From an uncultured Eubacteriales bacterium (GTDB lineage: Bacteria > Bacillota > Clostridia > Oscillospirales > CAG-382): a stretch of 7,632 nucleotides of DNA. How positions within the stretch are numbered: position 1 is the first letter of the stretch; every line of letters starts with the position of its first letter. The stretch covers positions 1 through 7,632 of the forward strand of contig CAKSOW010000056.1 of NCBI GenBank assembly GCA_934479825.1. The letters run 5' to 3'. The notes beneath the pieces were generated by a model, which worked only from the letters and a program-made list of their open reading frames with translations, searched no databases and was not told where the DNA came from. Of the stretch, positions 1-4,901 are shown one piece after another. Position numbers and translations under genes: made by a program.

Positions 1-20
1 GCACCCCGGAAACCGTCAGC

Positions 21-58
21 TAACAGTTGATAAGTAAATTAGTTCCTTATCACTGTTA
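21..58. repeat. Imperfect inverted repeat beside the 3' end of tRNA-Arg
   Basis: The arms at 21-34 and 46-58 pair over 13 bp with one bulged T at 27. The arms are TAACAG-T-TGATAAG and CTTATCA-CTGTTA, and the spacer is 11 nt and AT-rich. A weak GCC...GGC hairpin and a T-run at 76-81 follow before the tRNA. The position, about 25 bp from the tRNA 3' end, is where integrase-binding repeats or a terminator for an incoming plus-strand gene are often found. No neighbouring gene is visible to decide between these. Confidence 0.55.
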
Positions 59-82
59 AGCCAAGGCTTTCGGCGTTTTTTG

Positions 83-159
83 TGGCGTCCCTGCCCGGAT
101 TCGAACCGGGGGCGTTCCGCTTAGGAGGCGGACCCTCTATCCTGCTGAGGTACAGAGAC
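83..159 (-). tRNA. tRNA-Arg (anticodon CCU), CCA encoded
   Basis: Read on the minus strand, all arms fold. The acceptor stem is GTCTCTG/CAGGGAC with one G-U pair. The D stem is CCTC/GAGG, the anticodon stem TCCGC/GCGGA with loop CTCCTAA, and the T stem CCCGG/CCGGG with loop TTCGAAT. The discriminator is G and CCA is encoded at 83-85. The anticodon CCT reads AGG arginine codons. The mature body is 74 nt plus CCA. No promoter is obvious in the 62 nt directly upstream. The nearest good one is at 329-356, upstream of the broken tRNA copy, so the two were probably transcribed together. Confidence 0.95.
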
Positions 160-184
160 GTGTATGAAATTTTATCTATATTAT

Positions 185-211
185 CGCTCGCCTTTTGAGC
201 AAAGGCGAGTG
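185..211. repeat. Perfect 9-bp hairpin between the two tRNA-Arg sequences
   Basis: The arms at 187-195 and 201-209 (CTCGCCTTT and AAAGGCGAG) pair perfectly around a 5-nt loop. The stem can extend by a G-U and a C-G pair to 185-211. Neither side is followed by a T-run, so it is not a standard intrinsic terminator. It sits where the 3' half of the broken tRNA should be. It could be an RNA-processing hairpin in the shared tRNA transcript or part of a recombination site. Confidence 0.5.
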
Positions 212-224
212 ATTTAGTATAACC

Positions 225-263
225 TTAGGAGGCGTGTGCTCTATCCAGCTGAGCTACGGAAAC
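225..263 (-). pseudogene. Truncated tRNA-Arg (CCU), 5' half only
   Basis: On the minus strand from 263 the sequence gives a normal tRNA 5' half. It has acceptor 5' strand GTTTCCG, TA, D stem GCTC/GAGC with loop AGCTGGATA, anticodon stem 5' strand CACGC, and loop CTCCTAA with anticodon CCT. The expected GCGTG that should close the anticodon stem is absent, and AT-rich sequence follows. No variable, T-arm or 3' acceptor sequence is found downstream, so the gene cannot make a tRNA. It differs from the intact copy at many positions but shares the 11-bp block CTTAGGAGGCG (plus strand, 120-130 and 224-234) exactly at the break. A consensus promoter still precedes it. Confidence 0.85.
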
Positions 264-328
264 AGAAATGGATGCGGATGACCGGAAGAACAGATACATT
301 TATTCTTTCCGTCTCGCAGATATCTATT

Positions 329-356
329 ATTATACCAAATTCCGGCGTTTTGTCAA
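329..356 (-). promoter_or_regulatory. Consensus promoter for the tRNA-Arg locus
   Basis: On the minus strand there is a perfect TTGACA (351-356) and a perfect TATAAT (329-334) separated by 16 nt. A TG dinucleotide one base before the -10 box makes it an extended -10. Transcription would start near 322 and run about 60 nt to the truncated tRNA, then on into the intact tRNA-Arg. Confidence 0.85.
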
Positions 357-364
357 GCCTTTTT
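349..364 (-). repeat. 16-bp inverted copy of the riboswitch promoter -35 region (arm 1)
   Basis: On the minus strand this reads AAAAAGGCTTGACAAA, identical to plus-strand 471-486. The two copies are the -35 regions of divergent promoters, for the tRNA-Arg locus and for the glycine-riboswitch leader. The 106 bp between them hold the palindrome at 430-447. Confidence 0.9.
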
Positions 365-429
365 GTACGTGTCCCTCTGCCAACCCCGTTTTTTCATGTT
401 TGCTGCCGACGCAAACACTTTTGTGAAAA

Positions 430-447
430 CGACGTGAAAAAACGTCG
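430..447. repeat. Palindrome between divergent promoters
   Basis: CGACGT at 430-435 and ACGTCG at 442-447 form a perfect 6-bp inverted repeat around GAAAAA. It lies about 30 bp upstream of the riboswitch promoter -35 box, inside the 264-478 gap that otherwise holds no gene. It may be an operator or a weak hairpin. The sequence alone does not decide. Confidence 0.4.
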
Positions 448-470
448 AAAAAATACGCGGATTTTGTCGT

Positions 471-507
471 AAAAAGGCTTGACAAATCCCCTCTTGCGTG
501 CTATACT
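471..507 (+). promoter_or_regulatory. Consensus promoter of the glycine-riboswitch leader
   Basis: TTGACA at 479-484 and TATACT at 502-507 are separated by 17 nt, and the A-rich stretch at 471-475 resembles an UP element. The start site would be near 514, about 20 nt before aptamer 1. The segment 471-486 is the second arm of the 16-bp inverted repeat shared with the tRNA promoter. Confidence 0.9.
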
Positions 508-532
508 ATGTAATTGTTGAAGCCGATAAAAT

Positions 533-603
533 CTTGCAGGAAAAGGGAATATTCCCTGCCGAAGGAGTAACACTCTCAGGCGTCCTATGACAGCGACTGC
601 AAG
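533..603 (+). promoter_or_regulatory. Glycine riboswitch, aptamer 1 (atypical)
   Basis: A perfect 7-bp P1, CTTGCAG (533-539) with CTGCAAG (597-603), encloses a P3 hairpin formed by the palindrome at 544-557. The glycine-aptamer core motifs GCCGAAGGAGTAA and CTCTCAGG follow. These identify the family and mark it as the first unit of a tandem pair. Two usual elements are missing or changed. GAGAG, which should pair with CTCTC, is replaced by GGAAA. The AAAAGGAC joining segment after CAGG is replaced by an unrelated stretch, GTCCTATGACAGCGAC. It may be a weakened or structural aptamer supporting aptamer 2. Confidence 0.85.
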
Positions 604-610
604 AAAGTTG

Positions 611-695
611 GTTCTCCGGAGAAGCTCATTTGATTGAGTGCCGAAGGGGCAAGGCGATTATGATTCGCTCAATCTCTCAGGCAAAAGGACGGAGC
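611..695 (+). promoter_or_regulatory. Glycine riboswitch, aptamer 2 (canonical)
   Basis: The conserved core is complete. P1 is CTCC (614-617) with GGAG (691-694), then GGAGA, a GCTCA/TGAGT hairpin, GCCGAAGGGGCAA, a variable stem and CTCTCAGGCAAAAGGACGGAG. This matches the second aptamer of classical tandem glycine riboswitches, in which glycine binding normally turns expression on. It starts about 10 nt after aptamer 1 P1, the usual tandem spacing. The gene controlled is the AGCS symporter at 912, a known class of glycine-riboswitch target. Confidence 0.95.
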
Positions 696-798
696 GTCTG
701 TTATGCGGTTCCCGGCAATCGCCGGGGATTGTATCTTGTTAATTTCCGCCGGAAGATGCGCATTTTTCGCGCATGCTCCGGCAACTCGCCTTTTTTAC
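696..798 (+). promoter_or_regulatory. Riboswitch expression platform with candidate antiterminator
   Basis: Between aptamer 2 and the terminator there are two hairpins. One is perfect (CCCGGC 711-716 with GCCGGG 721-726). The other is longer, 749-761 with 769-781, has an internal loop, and is followed 9 nt later by TTTTTT (791-796), so it may itself terminate weakly. The segment 696-706, GTCTGTTATGC, directly after P1 of aptamer 2, can pair with the terminator. GTCTG pairs with 816-820 and TTATGC with 806-811, leaving a 4-nt bulge. This would break the terminator stem. The pairing was found by eye; no folding energy was computed. Confidence 0.55.
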
Positions 799-830
799 CG
801 TGTTTGCATAAAATGCAGACACGTTTTTTT
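799..830 (+). terminator. Riboswitch-controlled intrinsic terminator
   Basis: The stem at 799-809 pairs with 813-823 over 11 bp with one G-U pair and an AAA loop. Seven Ts follow (824-830). It lies in the untranslated leader about 80 nt before the symporter start codon. That is the expected place for glycine-dependent attenuation. Confidence 0.9.
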
Positions 831-911
831 ATGCCCGTTTCCCTTTCTTTCCGGTATGAGATGCTTTTTGTTTCATATATTTATAGCAAAACAGTCTTGT
901 GAGGTTTTTGT

Positions 912-2378
912 ATGGATCCAACCGTTTTGCTTGAAAACATTCTCTCTTTTGCCGAAAAAGCCGTTTGGGGACTGCCAACCCTGATACTGCTTGTCGGTAT
1001 CGGTCTATATTTCTCTGTCCGGACGCATTTTTTCCAGTTCCGCGCCTTTTTCCCCATGCTGAAACACACCATGGGCGGCATATTGGCGCCGGCAAAAAAC
1101 AAAGAAACCTCATCGTCCGAAAACGCCACCGTCACGCCCTTTCAATCGCTTTGCACAGCGCTTTCCGCCACGATCGGCACGGGAAATATCGCAGGCGTTG
1201 CCTATGCTATGCTCTTAGGCGGAGCAGGTGCGGTATTCTGGATGTGGATAGCCGCCTTTATCGGGATGATTTTAAAATACGCCGAATGCGTGCTTGCCGT
1301 GCAGTTTCGCGTCAAAACGCCTTATGGCGTGCGCGGCGGCGCCATGTACTATTTGGAACAGATCCCTTTCCAAAGCGGAAAGATCGGACGGATCTGCGCG
1401 CTTGTTTTCAGCTTTTCCGCCGTGGCGGCCTCGTTCGGCATGGGCAATATGAGCCAGGTCGCGGCTATGAAAGAAAGCCTTTGGAGCGTTGTCAAAGTGT
1501 CTGTCCCGGAAAAAACATGCGCTTGGGTGATCGGAATTGCCGTATGTATCGCCGTTGCGCTCGTTTTGTGCGGCGGAATGAAACGCATTGCAAGCGCCAA
1601 TGAGCGGCTTGTGCCGTTTATGGCTGTTTTTTATACTGTCGGCTCGCTTATCATCCTCCTTTTTCACGCAGACCGGATTCTCCCGGCCTTGGGCGATATT
1701 TTGGCAGGCGCTTTCTCGTTTTCCGGCGTTTTTCACGGCTTTTCCGGTTATGCTCTCATGCGCTCGGTCTCTCTGGGGTTCAAACGCGGTATCTTTTCCA
1801 ATGAGGCAGGCCTTGGCTCTTCGGCGGTCATTCATGCCGCATCCAGCGAAACAACCCCGTATAAGCAAGGCTATTGGGGCATTTTTGAGGTGTTTTTCGA
1901 CACGTGTTTCATCTGTACGCTGACAGCCTTGGTTTTATTGGTAACAGGCGTCTTGGAAAAAACGCCTGCCGCTATGCCGGAGGATGCCGGATTTTCTCTG
2001 GCAGGGCAGGCGTTTGCCGACGTATTCGGCCGTTTCGGAAATCTGTTTGTCGCGCTTGCCGTAACGTTTTTTGCATTTTCCAGCATTTTGGGCTGGTCCT
2101 TTTACGGAATGCGTGCCTGGGAGTATTTGTTCGGCGAAAAAAGCACAGCTTTATATAAGATTCTGTTTGCTGCGGCGGCGCTGCCCGGAGCCTTATGGAG
2201 CGCGGACACGGTCTTGCGAATATCCGATGTGTTTAACGGCTGTATGGCACTTCCGAACCTGGTCGGGCTTTTGGTCTTATCGGAAACCGTGATAAGCCTG
2301 ACCCCGGACAGAAATAAACACCCCTTTTCGAGTGTTTCAGCACAAAACGATTTTCATAAAGCTCCGGAAAATGCATAG
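912..2378 (+). CDS. Sodium:alanine/glycine symporter, AGCS family
   Basis: The predicted product is a 488-residue inner-membrane transporter that would import alanine and/or glycine with Na+ (or H+). Family hallmarks are ALSATIGTGNIAGVA (83-97), GGAGAVFWMW (103-112) and KRGIFSNEAGLGS (291-303). Hydrophobic segments recur along the whole chain, for example around 20-35, 108-130, 160-178, 203-222, 234-252, 326-346 and 376-398, fitting the APC-type fold and normal family length. The short polar tail after about 460 is variable. The start ATG at 912 is preceded by GTGAGG (899-904) with a 7-nt gap. The gene follows a tandem glycine riboswitch and terminator, so it is probably induced by glycine, which favours glycine among its substrates. 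A probable terminator follows, so it is likely monocistronic. The exact amino-acid preference cannot be read from sequence. Confidence 0.95.
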   Translation: MDPTVLLENILSFAEKAVWGLPTLILLVGIGLYFSVRTHFFQFRAFFPMLKHTMGGILAPAKNKETSSSENATVTPFQSLCTALSATIGTGNIAGVAYAMLLGGAGAVFWMWIAAFIGMILKYAECVLAVQFRVKTPYGVRGGAMYYLEQIPFQSGKIGRICALVFSFSAVAASFGMGNMSQVAAMKESLWSVVKVSVPEKTCAWVIGIAVCIAVALVLCGGMKRIASANERLVPFMAVFYTVGSLIILLFHADRILPALGDILAGAFSFSGVFHGFSGYALMRSVSLGFKRGIFSNEAGLGSSAVIHAASSETTPYKQGYWGIFEVFFDTCFICTLTALVLLVTGVLEKTPAAMPEDAGFSLAGQAFADVFGRFGNLFVALAVTFFAFSSILGWSFYGMRAWEYLFGEKSTALYKILFAAAALPGALWSADTVLRISDVFNGCMALPNLVGLLVLSETVISLTPDRNKHPFSSVSAQNDFHKAPENA

Positions 2379-2390
2379 CTTGCAGAAAGA

Positions 2391-2431
2391 CGGCATGTGC
2401 AGAGAAATCTGTTTCGTGCCGAAAATTTTTT
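2391..2431 (+). terminator. Probable terminator after the AGCS symporter gene
   Basis: CGGCA (2391-2395) pairs with TGCCG (2417-2421), and an inner CAGA/TCTG stem closes a GAAA tetraloop. The lower and upper stems are joined by an imperfect internal loop. AAAA and six Ts (2426-2431) follow. It is imperfect but well placed, 13 nt after the stop codon. Confidence 0.55.
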
Positions 2432-2441
2432 GTGCGCATCT

Positions 2442-2479
2442 AAAAATAAATTGCTATTTTTTTCAAAATATGTTATACT
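2442..2479 (+). promoter_or_regulatory. Serine dehydratase promoter with palindrome over -35
   Basis: TTGCTA (2451-2456) and TATACT (2474-2479) are separated by 17 nt. A TG at 2471-2472 makes an extended -10, which compensates for the 4/6 -35 box. A perfect 7-6-7 inverted repeat (AAAAATA 2442-2448, TATTTTT 2455-2461) is centred on the -35 box. Its composition is simple, so it may be chance or an operator. Confidence 0.75.
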
Positions 2480-2496
2480 GAATAAAGAGAATAAAA

Positions 2497-2514
2497 CTTG
2501 CCGAAAGCAAGGTG
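2497..2514 (+). promoter_or_regulatory. Hairpin touching the ribosome binding site of the serine dehydratase
   Basis: CTTGC (2497-2501) and GCAAG (2507-2511) form a perfect inverted repeat around CGAAA. The right arm overlaps the Shine-Dalgarno AAGGTGA (2509-2515). That Shine-Dalgarno is 5 nt from ATG 2521 and favours it over the in-frame GTG at 2512, which would lie inside it. The repeat could be an RNA hairpin limiting translation or a DNA operator for the fused HTH domain. Confidence 0.5.
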
Positions 2515-2520
2515 AAAAAT

Positions 2521-3936
2521 ATGAATCAAACCATTGCGAACATTCTTCGCGAATATCGGCTTTCCGGTGGATTATCCGAAAAAGCTCTTGCACAAAAGCT
2601 GGGAGTCGATGTGAGGACCGTAACTAACTGGGAAACCGGAAAATCCTTACCGAGTGCCAGACACATGATGATGCTCTTGGAATTATGCGGCTTTTCCCGT
2701 CCGCGCACCTCCAAACCGTCTCGTCCGATGCCGGCCGGTATGCCGTCGGTCTCACAGATCTATAAGATCGGCCGCGGTCCATCCAGTTCCCACACCATCG
2801 GTCCGGAACGCGCCTGTCTATCCTTTAAGAGCCGCTATCCTCACGCCGACGCATTTACCGTCACTCTGTTCGGCTCTCTTGCCAAAACCGGCAAAGGCCA
2901 CGGCACAGATACCGTTATCCGGAAAACGCTTGCGCCGGTGAAAACCGACGTGCTCTTTGACCCGGTAAAAACGGATCTGCCGCATCCCAACACCATGACG
3001 CTTACGGCGCTGAAAGAGGGGAAAACCCTTGGGACGGCGACGGTTTTAAGCGTGGGCGGCGGCGATATCGTGTTTGAAAACGAACCGTGGGAAACGCCGA
3101 AAGAGATCTATCATGAAACTACTTTTGAAAGCATTGCCGCACAGTGCAAAGAGAAAAACATGCGCTTGTGGCAATATACCGAATCGCACGAAAGCGCCGA
3201 TTTTCCGGCTTATATGGCGCATATCTGGGAAACCATGAAAGCCGCTATCCGGCGCGGTCTTGACGACAGCGGCACTCTGCCGGGCGGACTCGGCGTCAGC
3301 AAAAAAGCCAAGGTTCTGTATAACAGCCGCTATATCGGCGAACCGGACGATGTGCGCGAAAACCGCGTGGTGTGCGCCTATGCCTACGCCGTCAGCGAAC
3401 AGAATGCGTCCGGAGAGACGGTCGTTACCGCACCGACCTGTGGGGCAAGCGGCGTTTTACCGGCGGTTATGTACTATTATCAGACCAAGAACGGCTTTTC
3501 CGACGTGCAGATCGTGCATGCGCTGGAAACAGCCGGGCTTATCGGCAATCTCATCAAAACCAACGCGTCGATTTCGGGCGCGGAGTGCGGCTGTCAGGCG
3601 GAGATCGGAAGCGCCTGCACCATGGCGGCCGCGGCTTTGGCGGAATTGTTTGAGCTTGAAACCGAAAAAATCGAATGCGCCGCCGAGATCGCCATGGAGC
3701 ACCACTTGGGGCTTACCTGCGACCCGATCGGGGGACTTGTGCAGATTCCCTGTATTGAGCGCAACGCTGTCGCCGCCATGCGCGCCATCAATGCCGTCGA
3801 TATTTCCGGATTCTTATGGGACACCCGGAAAATCTCGCTTGACCATGTCATCGAAACCATGCGCGAAACCGGTCTTGACCTGTCGGATTCCTATAAGGAG
3901 ACTTCGCAGGGCGGACTGGCCAAAATCAAGCTCTGA
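2521..3936 (+). CDS. L-serine ammonia-lyase (Fe-S) with N-terminal XRE-type HTH domain
   Basis: The predicted enzyme deaminates L-serine to pyruvate and ammonia in the cytoplasm. Of 471 residues, about 4-60 form an XRE helix-turn-helix (LSEKALAQKLGVDVRTVTNW core). A Pro/Ser/Arg linker (60-74) follows. The beta-type domain begins near 75 and carries the signature GPSSSHTIGP (86-95). The alpha-type domain covers about 200-471. Cys358, Cys400 and Cys411 have spacings of 42 and 11, matching the [4Fe-4S] ligand spacing known from Legionella serine dehydratase. The motifs PTCGASGVLP, SGAECGCQAE and TCDPIGGLVQIPC are intact. The catalytic part, about 397 residues, is shorter than the E. coli enzyme (about 454) and no ACT domain is visible. 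The HTH shares the reading frame and ribosome binding site, and no internal start is convincing, so the fusion looks genuine. It has its own promoter downstream of the glycine-controlled symporter. The HTH target is unknown, and autoregulation is a guess. Confidence 0.93.
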   Translation: MNQTIANILREYRLSGGLSEKALAQKLGVDVRTVTNWETGKSLPSARHMMMLLELCGFSRPRTSKPSRPMPAGMPSVSQIYKIGRGPSSSHTIGPERACLSFKSRYPHADAFTVTLFGSLAKTGKGHGTDTVIRKTLAPVKTDVLFDPVKTDLPHPNTMTLTALKEGKTLGTATVLSVGGGDIVFENEPWETPKEIYHETTFESIAAQCKEKNMRLWQYTESHESADFPAYMAHIWETMKAAIRRGLDDSGTLPGGLGVSKKAKVLYNSRYIGEPDDVRENRVVCAYAYAVSEQNASGETVVTAPTCGASGVLPAVMYYYQTKNGFSDVQIVHALETAGLIGNLIKTNASISGAECGCQAEIGSACTMAAAALAELFELETEKIECAAEIAMEHHLGLTCDPIGGLVQIPCIERNAVAAMRAINAVDISGFLWDTRKISLDHVIETMRETGLDLSDSYKETSQGGLAKIKL

Positions 3937-3952
3937 AAACCGTAATATGCAG

Positions 3953-3994
3953 AAAAACTCCTGCGGCAGTTCATCATCTGCCGCAGGAGTTTTT
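3953..3994. terminator. Strong bidirectional terminator between convergent genes
   Basis: A perfect 17-bp stem, 3953-3969 with 3978-3994, encloses an 8-nt loop. The outer five pairs are A-T, giving an A-tract on one side and a T-tract on the other. It lies 16 nt after the serine dehydratase stop and 28 nt after the stop of the opposing gene, so it can end both transcripts. Confidence 0.93.
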
Positions 3995-4022
3995 GTATTC
4001 TTATAAGATTCCGAAACCTGTT

Positions 4023-4790
4023 TTACGCATTCCACGGCATATCGGTATAGCCTGCCAATGTCATGGCCGTTTTTACATCGTCCAAGGTCGGCTGATTTTC
4101 CCATTCTTTTTTCTGAATGGCGGCAAGATACATACATACGCCCATCATCGGCCCGTAGATACGGTGAATGCGGCAATGAGAACCGTTGCATAAGAATAAG
4201 AACGGAATGGGGAGTTCACGCTTCAATTCCGTAATCAGTTCTAAATTCTGCTGTAATTCGTCTGCACTGTTGGCAGTCGTAACGATTTTGGAGATATCCG
4301 CCCCACGCTCATAGGCCGCATGAGCAATTCTTTTGACATCCTCTTTCGGAACAAAACGGTCGAATACATGCGTGGACATAAGGACCTCCGCTCCTTTGGC
4401 ATGTGCCGCGCGGATGAATTCTTTCTGCTTTTCCACAGCATTCGGGTCGGTCGTAAACTCCTCCTTGCAAGGGGCAAACATGTCGGCGCGCAAGTCGAGC
4501 AACATCTTGCCGTAGTCCGTGACCTGCAACAGTGTTTCGGCAAGACGGTCGTCCTCGGCGTTCGGATCGCCGCCGCGGTAGTTTGTCACATAGCAGGGCT
4601 TGTTTCCCATGGCGGCAAAAATTTTTTTGAGCACCTCCGCCGTCCGGTATTCCGGTTTCATATAGTCGATCTGAATGCCGAACGTATCCGTTCCGATCTG
4701 ACGGATTTTTTCGATTTCGGTAAAAATATCGTCGGGATTATCACTTTTTATCATGGCTGTGACGGTCGGACGGTCAAGCGTAAGAAACAT
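4023..4790 (-). CDS. Divergent type I 3-dehydroquinate dehydratase-like protein
   Basis: The 255-residue product fits the class I dehydroquinase (AroD-type) TIM-barrel family in length and pattern. His141 (STHVF) and Lys168 (ADISKIV) are 27 residues apart, as are the catalytic His143 and Schiff-base Lys170 of the Salmonella enzyme. Arg210 (HRIYGPMMG) and Gln233 correspond to Arg213 and Gln236, with the same 23-residue spacing. The early substrate-binding residues Glu46 and Arg48 appear as Gly38 and Gln40 (TFGIQID). The FTFR...EGG segment is altered to VTNYRGGDPNAED, and about 8 extra residues lie before the catalytic His. The Schiff-base chemistry is probably kept, but the substrate may not be 3-dehydroquinate. 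No other shikimate gene is nearby. The AAAGGAGA ribosome binding site (4797-4804) with a 6-nt gap fixes the start. An AraC-type regulator lies upstream on the same strand. Confidence 0.75.
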   Translation of the reverse strand: MFLTLDRPTVTAMIKSDNPDDIFTEIEKIRQIGTDTFGIQIDYMKPEYRTAEVLKKIFAAMGNKPCYVTNYRGGDPNAEDDRLAETLLQVTDYGKMLLDLRADMFAPCKEEFTTDPNAVEKQKEFIRAAHAKGAEVLMSTHVFDRFVPKEDVKRIAHAAYERGADISKIVTTANSADELQQNLELITELKRELPIPFLFLCNGSHCRIHRIYGPMMGVCMYLAAIQKKEWENQPTLDDVKTAMTLAGYTDMPWNA

Positions 4791-4823
4791 AGTCGGTCTC
4801 CTTTATGGGATTTTTGTGATTTC

Positions 4824-4860
4824 ATTGTAGCACACCGAAAATGGGATTACAAGCCATTTT
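4824..4860 (-). promoter_or_regulatory. Promoter of the dehydroquinase-like gene with overlapping palindrome
   Basis: On the minus strand TTGTAA (4847-4852) and TACAAT (4824-4829) are separated by 17 nt, with an extended -10 TG. A perfect 7-9-7 inverted repeat (AAAATGG 4838-4844, CCATTTT 4854-4860) straddles the -35 box. That is a natural position for a repressor or activator. The upstream AraC-type protein is one candidate, although that family usually prefers direct repeats. Confidence 0.7.
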
Positions 4861-4901
4861 TCTACAAACGCCGGACATTATTGTATGATACCCCGCCGGA
4901 A

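Noticed and set aside
3..23. Plus-strand frame ending in TPETVS-stop at the left edge, possibly the tail of an integrase gene facing the tRNA
   Set aside because: Only six codons are visible and the other two forward frames also end within 40 nt, so no coding call can be supported.
185..211. Hairpin as tRNA terminator
   Set aside because: No T-run follows on either strand, so it is listed only as a hairpin of unknown role.
236..472. 78-codon plus-strand open frame
   Set aside because: It starts inside the truncated tRNA and runs through two promoter-related repeats and a palindrome. It has no ribosome binding site and no protein-like pattern.
630..984. Open frames of 90-93 codons in the leader
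   Set aside because: They overlap the glycine aptamer, the terminator and the start of the symporter. The RNA structure explains this sequence.
1272..1868. 198-codon minus-strand open frame inside the symporter gene
   Set aside because: Antisense shadow. The plus-strand frame carries AGCS motifs here, and the antisense product has no recognisable pattern.
2512..2520. GTG start for the serine dehydratase
   Set aside because: GTG lies within the Shine-Dalgarno AAGGTGA, which is correctly spaced for ATG 2521.
3260..4006. 248-codon plus-strand frame overlapping the serine dehydratase
   Set aside because: Its translation is Arg/Pro/Ser-rich, typical of a shifted frame in GC-rich coding DNA. It also runs through the terminator.
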